Shown here: positions 34,493-42,629 of the stretch, one piece after another
Numbering within the stretch: position 1 is the stretch's first letter
Layout of the letters: every line of letters starts with the position of its first letter
Source: Chloroflexota bacterium
GTDB lineage: Bacteria; Chloroflexota; Anaerolineae; J102
Direction of reading: 5' to 3'
NCBI GenBank assembly: GCA_029782215.1
Contig: JAKOVD010000039.1
Coordinates: forward strand, 1-50,194
DNA: 50,194 nucleotides
The notes under the pieces: generated by a model
What the model saw: the letters and a program-made list of their open reading frames with translations, nothing else
Told to the model about the DNA's origin: nothing
Databases searched by the model: none
Program-made: the position numbers and the translations under genes

Positions 34493-34846
34493 ATGACTTC
34501 TGATATCGATGCCAAGGTCCGGCGCATGATGGCGGACATGCCGGGCGCTTTCAACGCTGCCAACGCCGAAGGCGTCAACGCCACCATCCTTTACCACCTC
34601 ACCGGCGACGGCGGCAGCGCCTGGCTCTCCTCCATCAGCACTGCCGGCTGCACCGTCGAGGAAGTAACCCTGACCGGCGACGCCAACGAGGACCCGGATG
34701 CCACCCTGACCATCAACATGGATGCGCAGGACTACGTCGACATGATGGCCGGCAGGCTCGACGCCATGCAGGCGTTCATGATGGGCAAGATCAAGGTCCA
34801 GGGCGACATCATGCTCGCCACGCGCCTCATGACCTTCTTCCGCTAG
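34493..34846 (+). CDS. SCP2 sterol-carrier-like protein
   Basis: 117-residue soluble protein with one SCP2 fold: an N-terminal helix, the beta strands NATILYHLTGDGGSAWLSSI, the typical DPDATLTINMDAQDYVDMMA and the C-terminal KIKVQGDIMLATRLMTFF. SCP2 domains bind fatty acyl-CoA or lipids in a hydrophobic tunnel. Its position at the end of the beta-oxidation cluster fits an acyl-CoA carrier role. A terminator follows. Confidence 0.92.
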   Translation: MTSDIDAKVRRMMADMPGAFNAANAEGVNATILYHLTGDGGSAWLSSISTAGCTVEEVTLTGDANEDPDATLTINMDAQDYVDMMAGRLDAMQAFMMGKIKVQGDIMLATRLMTFFR

Positions 34847-34900
34847 CGCGGAATCCTGCGCGGCGGCGTCCGCGCCTTTCCCGTGAGATTCTATCGCTTG

Positions 34901-34930
34901 CGCCGGGTGGTTACAGCCGCCCGGCGTTTT
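34901..34930 (+). terminator. Terminator of the beta-oxidation operon
   Basis: CGCCGGGTGG (34901-34910) pairs with CCGCCCGGCG (34917-34926, one G-U pair) around TTACAG and is followed by TTTT. An ACCGATCGGT palindrome (34942-34951) just downstream could be an operator for the next gene. Confidence 0.8.
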
Positions 34931-35036
34931 GCTGCCTCCTGACCGATCGGTGGTAAACTTCGGCCATACTTTGTAACTACAAAGGCGGGTTCGGCGCTGT
35001 GACGCGTCCCGCTCTCTTCCCAGCGAGGCCTGTACG

Positions 35037-36017
35037 ATGAGCATCGAAACCATTGTGAGTTCTCCGACCAAGACGGTAGTGATTGGTCCCGGGCATCCGT
35101 TCGTCATCATCGGCGAACGCATCAACCCCACCGGCCGCAAGAAGCTTGCGGCGGAAATGCAGGCCGGCGACTTCAGCCGCGTGCGCGCCGACGCCATTGC
35201 CCAGGTTGAGGCTGGCGCCCAGGTGCTCGACGTCAACGCCGGCCTCGGCGTTGCCAACCCGCACGAGGTCGAGCCTGAGATCATGGTCGAGGCCGTCAAG
35301 ACCGTGATGGAGGTGGTGGACGTCCCTATCTGCATCGACTCCTCGGTGCTGCCAGCCCTGGTTGCAGGTCTGAAGACGGCCTGGGGCAAGCCCATCGTCA
35401 ACTCCGTCACCGGCGAGGAAGAGCGCATGGAGGCGGTGTTCCCGCTGGTGGCCGAGCGCGGCGCCGCCGTCATCGCCATCAGCAACGACGAGACCGGCAT
35501 CTCCTATGACCCCATGGTGCGCTTCGAGATCGCCCGCCGCATCGTCGAACGGGCCGACCGCTACGGCATTGCCCGCAGCGACATCCTCATCGATCCCCTG
35601 GCCATGCCCGCCGGCGCCGTGCCCGCAGCCGGCAAGCACCTGATGGACATGGTCCGCCGCGTAGCCGAAGAGCTGGGCTGCAACACCGTCTGCGGCGCCT
35701 CCAACATCTCGTTCGGCCTTCCCAACCGCCCAGCCATCAACGCCCACTTCCTGAGCATGGTCATCGGCGCCGGCATGCCCTGCGCCATCACCAACCCGCT
35801 CGAGCAGGAGATCATGATGGGCATCCGGGCTGCGGACCTGCTCATGGGCTACGACGAGAACTGCATGGCCTGGCTGAAGATGCAGCGCAAGATCGCCCAG
35901 GCGGCTGCTGCCGCCGCAGCGGCCGCCGCCGCTGGTGGCGCAGCTGCTCCCGCAGCCCCGGCTCCCAGCGCCCCGGCGGGCCGCCGCGAGCGGCCTCGCT
36001 CCGGCGCCAGCTCCTGA
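35037..36017 (+). CDS. Methyltetrahydrofolate-binding corrinoid methyltransferase family protein
   Basis: Pterin-binding TIM-barrel protein of 326 residues, like AcsE/MtrH-type enzymes moving a methyl group between tetrahydrofolate and a corrinoid protein. It has FVIIGERINPTGRKKLAAEM, AGAQVLDVNAGLGVANPHEV, ICIDSSVLPALVAGL, GKPIVNSVTGE, ISNDETGISY, and CGASNISFGLPNRPAINAHF. After residue 290 the tail is low-complexity (11 Ala in a row, then Ala/Pro and Arg), beyond the barrel. No corrinoid protein or acetyl-CoA synthase gene is adjacent, so its partner is elsewhere. MetH-like or one-carbon shuttling roles are possible. Confidence 0.88.
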   Translation: MSIETIVSSPTKTVVIGPGHPFVIIGERINPTGRKKLAAEMQAGDFSRVRADAIAQVEAGAQVLDVNAGLGVANPHEVEPEIMVEAVKTVMEVVDVPICIDSSVLPALVAGLKTAWGKPIVNSVTGEEERMEAVFPLVAERGAAVIAISNDETGISYDPMVRFEIARRIVERADRYGIARSDILIDPLAMPAGAVPAAGKHLMDMVRRVAEELGCNTVCGASNISFGLPNRPAINAHFLSMVIGAGMPCAITNPLEQEIMMGIRAADLLMGYDENCMAWLKMQRKIAQAAAAAAAAAAAGGAAAPAAPAPSAPAGRRERPRSGASS

Positions 36018-36037
36018 GCCTTACCCGGCGCCTGGTT

Positions 36038-36094
36038 GGTCAGGGCCAACCGGCTCTCAGGCCCTCCTTCTCCGGTTGGCCCTGATCGGTTTTG
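36038..36094 (+). terminator. Terminator after the methyltransferase gene
   Basis: A 16-bp stem (36038-36053 with 36072-36087, one G-U pair) with an 18-base loop is followed by GGTTTTG. It separates the methyltransferase from the tRNA unit. Confidence 0.75.
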
Positions 36095-36120
36095 CCAAGC
36101 GCCGCCGAACCGGCTATACT
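36092..36120 (+). promoter_or_regulatory. Promoter of the tRNA-Arg gene
   Basis: TTGCCA (36092-36097) and TATACT (36115-36120) with a 17-base spacer predict a start at about 36127, just before the tRNA. Confidence 0.8.
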
Positions 36121-36132
36121 TCCCTTCGACCT

Positions 36133-36205
36133 GCCCTGGTAGCTCAGCGGATAGAGCGCTTCCCTGCGGAGGAAGAGGTCGAGCGTTCAAATCGCTCCCA
36201 GGGTA
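36133..36205 (+). tRNA. tRNA-Arg, anticodon GCG
   Basis: A complete cloverleaf of 73 bases. Acceptor stem GCCCTGG/CCAGGGT (first pair G-U) with discriminator A; D-arm GCTC/GAGC; anticodon stem CTTCC/GGAAG with loop CTGCGGA; variable AGGTC; T-arm GAGCG-TTCAAAT-CGCTC. Bases 34-36 (36166-36168) read GCG, so it reads CGC and CGU arginine codons. Most bacteria instead use ACG edited to ICG. The body resembles tRNA-Arg(CCG) in stem and variable-loop design. CCA is not encoded. It has its own promoter and terminator. Confidence 0.93.
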
Positions 36206-36223
36206 TATCGCAGCACCCCGCAG

Positions 36224-36249
36224 CGCCCGTCTCCCCGGCGGGCGTTTTT
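36224..36249 (+). terminator. Terminator of the tRNA unit
   Basis: CGCCCG (36224-36229) pairs with CGGGCG (36239-36244) and is followed by TTTTT (36245-36249). The next gene begins 14 bases later. Confidence 0.8.
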
Positions 36250-36262
36250 GTTCCCGGCGTCC

Positions 36263-36664
36263 ATGGATGCGATGTCCACCCCCTCTCCCCTCCTGGCCGG
36301 CCCGCCTGATCGCTACCTGACCTGCCAAAACTGCGCCATCACCTTCGTCTGGACGGGTTGGGAGCAGCAGACCGCCGAACAGGCGCCCCACCTCTGTCCG
36401 GGCTGCCGGCACCTGCTGACGCTGACGCGCCGGCTGCGCGGCACGGTGAAATGGTACGACCGGCGCAAGGGGTTCGGCTTCATCACCGCCAGCGACGGCT
36501 CCGAGGTCTTCGTCCACCGGAGCAACCTGGTCGGGGTGCACGTGCTGCGCCGCGGCCAGGTGGTTGCCTTCCGCCGCGAGGCCGCCGAAAACGGCCCCCT
36601 GGCGGTGGACATCGAGCTGCTGGCTGCCGCTGAGCCGGAAACCCCACCATCCCCCCATCCCTGA
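36263..36664 (+). CDS. Zinc-ribbon/cold-shock-domain fusion protein
   Basis: 133-residue probable RNA-binding protein. Residues 18-50 hold a zinc ribbon, YLTCQNC and HLCPGC (C21, C24, C45, C48), of the short treble-clef type often found alone in Chloroflexota and Actinobacteria. Residues about 59-122 are a cold-shock domain: RGTVKWYDRRKGFGFITASD with RNP1 (KGFGFI), then VFVHRSNLVG (RNP2). It may tune translation or RNA folding. Starts ATG 36263 or 36272 both fit; no clear ribosome binding site. It begins a three-gene plus-strand set with rnhA and an MFS gene. Confidence 0.88.
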   Translation: MDAMSTPSPLLAGPPDRYLTCQNCAITFVWTGWEQQTAEQAPHLCPGCRHLLTLTRRLRGTVKWYDRRKGFGFITASDGSEVFVHRSNLVGVHVLRRGQVVAFRREAAENGPLAVDIELLAAAEPETPPSPHP

Positions 36665-36679
36665 GGTCCCCACACCGTT

Positions 36680-37177
36680 ATGGCTCTCCCCATCGTCCAC
36701 ATCTACACCGACGGCGCCTGTCTGGGCAATCCCGGCCCCGGCGGTTGGGCCGCCCTGCTGCGCGCCGGTGATAACGACAAGGTGATCACCGGGGCTTCCC
36801 GGCTCACCACCAACAACCGCATGGAGATGCGGGCGGCGCTGAACGCCCTGCAGGCTTTGGGCAAGCCCTCCCAGGTCCACCTGCACACCGACTCCCAGTA
36901 CCTGCGCCAGGGCATCACCGCCTGGCTGCCGAAGTGGCAGCGCAACGGCTGGATGACGGCGGAACGCAAGCCGGTCAAGAACCAGGACCTGTGGAAGGCC
37001 CTGGTGGCCGCCCTGGCGCCGCACCAAGTGCAGTGGGACTGGGTCAAGGGGCACGCAGGCCACGCCGAGAACGAGCGGGTGGACGGGCTTGCCAATGCCG
37101 CCGCCCACACCCAGGCCGCCGCTGGCGCCCCCGACCTCGACCCCTCGGCGCCGGCGCCGCAGTCACGCTGGGTCTAG
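36680..37177 (+). CDS. rnhA: Ribonuclease HI
   Basis: Cytoplasmic endonuclease cutting RNA in RNA-DNA hybrids, 165 residues. The four acidic residues are in [36 protein letters not shown] and [13 protein letters not shown]. The basic handle is present as [19 protein letters not shown]. The length is normal with a short extra C-terminal Pro/Ala tail. It ends with TAG sharing a base with the GTG of the MFS gene. Confidence 0.96.
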   Translation: MALPIVHIYTDGACLGNPGPGGWAALLRAGDNDKVITGASRLTTNNRMEMRAALNALQALGKPSQVHLHTDSQYLRQGITAWLPKWQRNGWMTAERKPVKNQDLWKALVAALAPHQVQWDWVKGHAGHAENERVDGLANAAAHTQAAAGAPDLDPSAPAPQSRWV

Positions 37178-38394
37178 TGACCGCCATCACAGGGGGGCTG
37201 CCCCGCGCCAAAGCCAACCTGCTCGTGTTGGCCTATGTTGCCTTCATCGGCCTGGGACTGCCGTTCAGCCTGATGGGCGTCGCCTGGCCCACCCTGCGCG
37301 CCGAGCTGGCGCTGCCCCTGGACGCCCTGGGGCTGCTGTTGATCGCCACCACCCTGGGGTACCTGGTGTCGAGCTTCAGCATCGCCCGCCTCATCTACCG
37401 CTTTGGCATTGGCAGCCTGCTGATTCTCTCCAGCCTGTTTTCCGCCTTCGCTTTCATCGGCTACACCGTGGCTCCTGCCTGGGCATTCATCATCGTCTTG
37501 GGGGCGGTGGGCGGCTTTGGATCGGGGGTGATGGATGCCGGGCTCAACACCTACGTGGCTGCCGAATACAACGAAGGCCAGATGCAGTGGCTGCACGCCT
37601 GTTTTGGTCTCGGCGCCACGCTCAGCCCGCTGATCATGACGGCCAGCCTGGCCCTGTTTGCCTCCTGGCGCCCTGCCTTTCTCTTCGTCGCCGCCTTCAT
37701 GATCCTCATGGCCATCTGCTTCTCTGTCACCCGCAAGGCCTGGAAGCGACCGAACCGTGTGGTGAGTGAAGCCGCCACAAGCAGCGACGCCGAACGGGGC
37801 CTCATGGACTACCACACCTCCCTGTGGGAGACCCTGCTGCGGCTGGTCACCTGGATCAGCATCTTCATGTTCATGCTCAGCAGCGGCGCCAATTCCACCT
37901 TGGGAAGCTGGTCGTACACCCTGTTTACCGAAGGTCGCGGGATCAGCCCGCAGATCGCAGGGCTGTGGACGGCGGGCTTTTGGGCCACCTTCACCATCGG
38001 GCGGGTCGTGGCGGGGCTGCTCGCCCACCGCATCACCCTCAACGCCATGTTGATCGGCGCCATGGCGCTGGCCCTGGTGGGCTCCATCGGCTTCTGGTGG
38101 AACCCCATCGTCTGGGCCGGCATGGCTGGGGTGCTGGTCGTCGGCTTTGCCCTGGCCCCGATCTTTCCAGGTCTGACCTCCGGCACCAGCCAGCGCGTGG
38201 GCCAGCGCCACGCCGGCAACACCATTGGCATCCAGGTCAGCGCGTCCAGTCTGGGTGGCGCCATCGTGCCGGCCCTGGCGGGCCTCCTGGCCGCGCGCAT
38301 CTCCCTGGAGATCATCCCGGTCCTGCTCACCGTCTGCGTGCTGGCCCTGCTCACCCTGTACATGCTTTCGACCCGCGTACGGATCGCGGCGTAA
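37177..38394 (+). CDS. Major facilitator superfamily transporter
   Basis: 405-residue inner-membrane protein with about 12 hydrophobic spans in two six-helix halves (ANLLVLAYVAFIGLGLPFSL at the start; central charged loop RKAWKRPNRVVSEAATSSDA). Loops include LNTYVAAEYNEGQMQWLHA, a signature similar to fucose/sugar-type MFS permeases with acidic residues in helix 5. Substrate unknown. The GTG at 37177 overlaps the rnhA stop; a longer reading frame back to 36934 merely reads rnhA out of frame. The first transcript-free gap after it is repeat-rich. Confidence 0.9.
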   Translation: MTAITGGLPRAKANLLVLAYVAFIGLGLPFSLMGVAWPTLRAELALPLDALGLLLIATTLGYLVSSFSIARLIYRFGIGSLLILSSLFSAFAFIGYTVAPAWAFIIVLGAVGGFGSGVMDAGLNTYVAAEYNEGQMQWLHACFGLGATLSPLIMTASLALFASWRPAFLFVAAFMILMAICFSVTRKAWKRPNRVVSEAATSSDAERGLMDYHTSLWETLLRLVTWISIFMFMLSSGANSTLGSWSYTLFTEGRGISPQIAGLWTAGFWATFTIGRVVAGLLAHRITLNAMLIGAMALALVGSIGFWWNPIVWAGMAGVLVVGFALAPIFPGLTSGTSQRVGQRHAGNTIGIQVSASSLGGAIVPALAGLLAARISLEIIPVLLTVCVLALLTLYMLSTRVRIAA

Positions 38395-38990
38395 CAAAGC
38401 CTTCTTCTTATGTCATGCTGAGCGGCCCCCTCACCCAACCCTCCGCTCGCAGCCTCAGCCGCGAAGCATCTCCAACTCTCCCTATGTCATTGCGAAGCCC
38501 GCAAGGGCTGAAGCAATCCCCAACTGGCCCGTTGGAGACTGCTTCACTGCGTTCGCAGTGACAGAGTGAGCGGGAGTTTCTAAGCAGCGGCCCCCTCACC
38601 CAACCCTCCGCTTGCAGCCTCAGCCGCGAAGCATCTCCAACTCTCCCTATGTCATTGCGAAGCCCGCAAGGGCTGAAGCAATCCCCAACTGGCACCTTGG
38701 AGACTGCTTCACTTCGCTCGCAGTGACATAGTCCGGGTGCGTGTCCTAACCAGACCTACCTATGTCATTGCGAAGCCCGCAAGGGCTGAAGCAATCCCCA
38801 ACTGGCACCTTGGAGACTGCTTCACTTCGCTCGCAGTGACAGAGGCCGGGTGCGTGTCCTAAGCAGACCTACCTATGTCATTGCGAAGCCCGCAAGGGCT
38901 GAAGCAATCCCCAACTGGCCCGTTGGGGCCTCCTTGACTTCGTTCGCAGTGTCAGAGGCCGGGTGCGTGTCCTGAACCGCAGCTTGCTGG
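38395..38990. repeat. Repeat array, four copies with exact 113-bp spacing in copies 2-4
   Basis: A unit beginning TATGTCATTGCGAAGCCCGC and ending in GCAGTGACA-type words occurs at 38483-38564, 38648-38728, 38761-38841 and 38874-38954. Starts of copies 2, 3 and 4 are exactly 113 bases apart; copies 1 and 2 are 165 apart and share a further flank (38419-38482 and 38588-38647, CAGCCTCAGCCGCGAAGCAT). Each unit is an internal imperfect palindrome (CATTGCGAA...GCAGTGACA). There is no gene, and the array lies between the converging MFS and GH3 genes. Confidence 0.9.
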
Positions 38991-40007
38991 CTATGCGCCG
39001 TATCTTGCCGCCAGCGCCCGCACCTTGGCGGCGGCCTCGGCAAGCCGGGCCTCGGCAAGCCGTCCAGCCTCCACCGCCTGGACGATAGCCAGCACGACCT
39101 GGTCGATCTGATCGCCCGCGTCGGCCAGCAGCAGGTGATCACAGCCGGCGTTCAGGGCGTCCACCGCGACCTGCGTGAGGGGCCGCCCCCGCAGCATCGC
39201 CTGCGAATCAAGGTCATCGCTCAGAACCACGCCCTTGAAGCCAAGCCCGTCGCGCAGCACGCCGATGACCACCGGGGAGAGGGAGGCCGGTCTGTCCGGG
39301 TCAAACGCCTCGACAATGGCAGGCCCCGTCATCACGACCGCCACGCCATTCTGAATGGCATCGGCAAAGGGCAGCAGGCTGGCGTCAAAGGACGCGAGCG
39401 GCGCCGTCATGCGCGCCTCAGGGGCGACAGCGGGGTCAAGAGCGATGTGGGCGTAGCCGGGGAAGTGCTTGGCCGTCGCCGCCATGCCGTGGGCCTGAAC
39501 GCCGCGGATGAAGGCCGATGAGACCCTGGCGATGGCGGCGGGGTCCACCGACCACGTACGGCCGCGCAGCCACGGATTCTCACCCGTGACCACGTCCAGG
39601 ATGGGGCCCAGGAAGCAGGTCACGCCCAGTTCTCGTGCCGCCAGCGCCATGTCGGCGGCGATCGCTTCCACTTCATCCGTACCCAACGATGCGATCTGTT
39701 CTCGCGGCGGAAACGACGGCGCCAGGTCATGCAGGCGGCAGATGCCGGCGATCTCCTGGTCGACGGCGATCAGGACCTTGCCCGCCAGGGAGGTCGCTTC
39801 ACCGGCGAGCGCCTGGAACATCGCCGCCGTCTCCTCCTGCCGGCGCTGCGCCGACATCTCTCTCGCCACGTACTCCTCACGCGTCTCGCCGGGGAGAATG
39901 GCGCAGCCGCCGTTGTCCAGGAACCGCTTCACGGCATCGCTGAGCCGGGTCGCGGCAAAGGCAGGCAGCAGGACGGCGTGGGCGTTCTCTTTCAGCGTGT
40001 GAGACAT
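38991..40007 (-). CDS. Glycoside hydrolase family 3-like protein
   Basis: 338-residue protein with the TIM barrel of GH3/NagZ-type beta-N-acetylhexosaminidases. It has LIAVDQEIAGICRL, GVTCFLGPILDVVTGENPWL, TAKHFPGYAHIALDPAVAPE, VVMTGPAIVEAF and GFKGVVLSDDLDSQAMLRG, whose Asp after S-D is the usual nucleophile. NagZ has a catalytic Asp-Ser-His after KHFPGHG; here that stretch is IALDPAVA, without the His, so activity is uncertain. No signal peptide, thus cytoplasmic. ATG 40007 follows GGAAGGAAA. Its promoter overlaps paired operator-like sites. Confidence 0.85.
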   Translation of the reverse strand: MSHTLKENAHAVLLPAFAATRLSDAVKRFLDNGGCAILPGETREEYVAREMSAQRRQEETAAMFQALAGEATSLAGKVLIAVDQEIAGICRLHDLAPSFPPREQIASLGTDEVEAIAADMALAARELGVTCFLGPILDVVTGENPWLRGRTWSVDPAAIARVSSAFIRGVQAHGMAATAKHFPGYAHIALDPAVAPEARMTAPLASFDASLLPFADAIQNGVAVVMTGPAIVEAFDPDRPASLSPVVIGVLRDGLGFKGVVLSDDLDSQAMLRGRPLTQVAVDALNAGCDHLLLADAGDQIDQVVLAIVQAVEAGRLAEARLAEAAAKVRALAARYGA

Positions 40008-40052
40008 GATTTCCTTCCTCCATGAAACCGCTGCGCCGCGATCGACGCAACG

Positions 40053-40097
40053 CCTGTCAGGCAGCGAGATTGTCGCACCGCCTGACAGGGCCGTCAA
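40053..40097 (-). promoter_or_regulatory. Promoter with flanking palindromes for the GH3-like gene
   Basis: Minus-strand TTGACG (40092-40097) and GACAAT (40069-40074) are 17 bases apart. CCTGTCAGGC (40053-40062) and GCCTGACAGG (40080-40089) are perfect inverse copies that bracket the -10. Each is also a small palindrome, CCTG-N-CAGG. Two repressor dimers or one bridging complex could bind, or the DNA could extrude as a hairpin. Confidence 0.6.
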
Positions 40098-40330
40098 TTG
40101 AAAGACAAGGGGACGGTGTGCTTCGGGTGGCTCACGCTTCCGCGCAATTCACTGCAAAGCAGACACGAATGGAAGGAACACGAATGGATTTCACCAACTG
40201 CGAAGACGACGCCGACTGACGCACAGACGCCCCGGAGGCACTCTGCGATCATTTGTGTTCCCGCCTATTTGTGTCGGTCTTCACGATGCGCAGCGCGACA
40301 GCGTAAGCCGCGCCCCAACCGGTCAATGCT

Positions 40331-40360
40331 TTGTTGGCGCCTGCTCGATTCTGCTACAAT
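40331..40360 (+). promoter_or_regulatory. Candidate promoter of the type I R-M operon
   Basis: TTGTTG (40331-40336) and TACAAT (40355-40360) with an 18-base spacer, about 130 bases upstream of hsdM. The rest of the 40008-40493 gap holds a degenerate GAATGGAAGGAACACGAATGG-like repeat (about 40168-40188) and no gene. Confidence 0.5.
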
Positions 40361-40493
40361 CTGCACTGTTGTTCTATGGGCCACGATGGCGCGGCTTGCC
40401 TGTGTAGGGCCACGGAGGCACCGACGAACGCCCAGCGCCGCTTTCACGCCAACAAGCCGGTAGTCACATTCGTTTCACACGACAACGACAAGC

Positions 40494-42629
40494 ATGGCTC
40501 AATTCGAAAAGCTGACCAGGGAGGATGTGCAGGCTTTCGCGGGTCGCGCCGACAAGGCGGCCTCCGGCGGGCTTGAACAGCGTCTGTGGGGTGCGGCCGA
40601 TCTGCTGCGCGCCAATTCCAACCTCAACTCCAGCGAGTACATGATGCCCGTCCTGGGCATCATCTTCCTGCGCCACGCCCACGGCCGCTACCTGGTGGTC
40701 AAGGCAAAGGTCGAGCCCTCCCTGCCCATGCGTGGGGGCGTGCGTCTGCCCTTGACCAGGGAGCATTTCACCAAGGAAGCGGCCATCTACCTCCGCCCGG
40801 AATCGCAGTTTGACACCCTGCTCAACCTGCCGGGGGACCAGGACCTGGGCAAAGCGATCAACGACGCCATGACGGCGATCGAAGAGGACTATCCCAAGCT
40901 CAAGGGTGTGCTGCCCAAAGACTACGCCCGGCTGGGCGGCGACCTGCTGCGGCAGCTCCTCAAGATCTTCAATGACGAGGCCCTGCGCACAGCCAGGATG
41001 GACGTCTTTGGCCGCATCATCGAGTTCTTCCTGCTCAAGTTCGCCATGGCGCGCGCCCAGGACGAGGGCGAGTTCTTCACGCCGCCTTCGCTCACGCAGC
41101 TCATTGCCTGCGTTGTCGAGCCTGACCACGGCATCCTCTGGGACCCGGCGTCGGGGTCGGGAGGCATGTTCGTGCAGGCCGGGCACTTTGTCGAGGAGCA
41201 AGGCAAGGCGCCGCAAGAGGCGATCACCTTTTACGGCCAGGAGAAATCGACGACCAACCTGCGCATCGGCCTGATGAACATGGCCGTGCACAACCTGGAA
41301 GGCCAGCTTGTCGAGGCCAACACCTTCTACGAAGACCGCCACCATATGGTGGGGCGGGCCGACGCGGTCATGGCCAACCCGCCGTTCAACGTCGACGGCG
41401 TTGACAAGAACGTCGAAAAGGAGACGGCGCGGCTGCCGTTTGGCGTTCCCGGGGTCAACAAAGAGGGGAAGATCAGCAACGCCAACTACCTGTGGATCTC
41501 CTACTTCTACAGCGCCCTGAACGAGAAGGGCCGCGCCGGATTTGTGATGTCGGCGCAGGCCTCCAGCGCTGGTCAGGGCGAGAAGGAGGTGCGGCGCAAG
41601 ATCGTCCAGACCGGCCATGTGGACGCCATGATCGCCATCCGCTCCAACTTCTTCTACACCCGCACGGTGCCCTGCGAGCTGTGGTTTTTCGACCGCGGCA
41701 AGCCTGCTGCGCGGCTGGACAAGGTGCTGATGCTGGATGCCCGCGGCGTCTACCGCAAGGTGACGCGGGTGGTCTACGACTTCTCGCCGGAGCAGCTTCA
41801 GAACCTGGCCGCCATTGTCTGGCTGTACCGGGGCGAGACCGAGCGCTTCACCGCCCTGGTGCGCGATTACCTGACAGGCAGCCTTGTGGAGGGACGCGGC
41901 AGCGTTGGGGCCGTGGCCGCCTACCGGGAAGTCCTGGCTGCCCTGCGGGACAAGATGGCGCCCTTCCTGGAGGCGCAGGCCGGGGCCGAAGGCTTGCAGG
42001 CCGTCCGGGCGGAGCTGGCGGAGGCCGGGACGGCGCTGGCGCAGACGGAGACAGCCCTGGTGGAAGCGCTGGCAGAAGCGGAGCGGCGCTGGCCGGACGG
42101 GCTGCCCGGCGATAACGCCGGCCTGCACACCGCGGCCGCGGACCTGGCCGGGCTGGTGACGGACAGCCGCGCCCTCAGCCATGCCGTGGAACATACGGCC
42201 AGGGCGGCGCTGCGCCTGGCCGAGCAGTGCGAGCGCGAATTCGACGCCCGCAAGGCCAGCCAGTGGGAGAACGCCGCCATCAACCGGCTGCGCAAAGACC
42301 TGGAGGAGCAGCGCCAGTTCGCGTCGGCGGCGCTGCGGCAGGTGGGCTATTTCCACCGGCAGGCTGCCTGGCTGCACGAGCGCTTCCCGGACGCCGTGCT
42401 GCGGGACGTGGAAGGGCTGGTCAGGGTGGTGACCCTGGCAGAGATCGAGGCCCAGGACTGGAGCCTGACCCCAGGCCGCTACGTAGGCGTGGCGGCGCCG
42501 GAAGAGGAGGAGGGCTTTGACTTCGAGCAGGCGCTGCGGGACATCCACGCCGAGCTGGCGGAACTGAACACCGAGGCGGCAGAATTGGCCGCGTTTATCC
42601 AACAGAACATTGAGGGGCTTGTGGATTGA
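40494..42629 (+). CDS. hsdM: Type I restriction-modification DNA methyltransferase subunit
   Basis: Modification subunit methylating adenine at the site chosen by HsdS, 711 residues. Residues 1-150 are the N-terminal helical domain (GLEQRLWGAADLLRANSNLN). SAM motif I is DPASGSGGMFVQAGH (from residue 217) and the amino-methyltransferase motif IV is NPPFN (residue 295). ISYFYSALNEKGRAGFVM and ELWFFDRGKP follow. After residue 470 there is a long Ala/Glu-rich coiled-coil extension (to about 680) that ordinary HsdM proteins lack; it may serve HsdS or dimer contacts. Its last codons overlap the hsdS start (TGATG). Confidence 0.95.
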   Translation: MAQFEKLTREDVQAFAGRADKAASGGLEQRLWGAADLLRANSNLNSSEYMMPVLGIIFLRHAHGRYLVVKAKVEPSLPMRGGVRLPLTREHFTKEAAIYLRPESQFDTLLNLPGDQDLGKAINDAMTAIEEDYPKLKGVLPKDYARLGGDLLRQLLKIFNDEALRTARMDVFGRIIEFFLLKFAMARAQDEGEFFTPPSLTQLIACVVEPDHGILWDPASGSGGMFVQAGHFVEEQGKAPQEAITFYGQEKSTTNLRIGLMNMAVHNLEGQLVEANTFYEDRHHMVGRADAVMANPPFNVDGVDKNVEKETARLPFGVPGVNKEGKISNANYLWISYFYSALNEKGRAGFVMSAQASSAGQGEKEVRRKIVQTGHVDAMIAIRSNFFYTRTVPCELWFFDRGKPAARLDKVLMLDARGVYRKVTRVVYDFSPEQLQNLAAIVWLYRGETERFTALVRDYLTGSLVEGRGSVGAVAAYREVLAALRDKMAPFLEAQAGAEGLQAVRAELAEAGTALAQTETALVEALAEAERRWPDGLPGDNAGLHTAAADLAGLVTDSRALSHAVEHTARAALRLAEQCEREFDARKASQWENAAINRLRKDLEEQRQFASAALRQVGYFHRQAAWLHERFPDAVLRDVEGLVRVVTLAEIEAQDWSLTPGRYVGVAAPEEEEGFDFEQALRDIHAELAELNTEAAELAAFIQQNIEGLVD

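Noticed and set aside
34942..34951. ACCGATCGGT palindrome as a firm operator for the methyltransferase gene
   Set aside because: Ten bases of high-GC palindrome can arise by chance and no regulator or clear promoter is tied to it; kept only as a remark.
38483..38954. Possible CRISPR array
   Set aside because: Units are ~80 bp with ~30-bp spacers that are themselves repeats; no cas genes. It is a tandem intergenic repeat.
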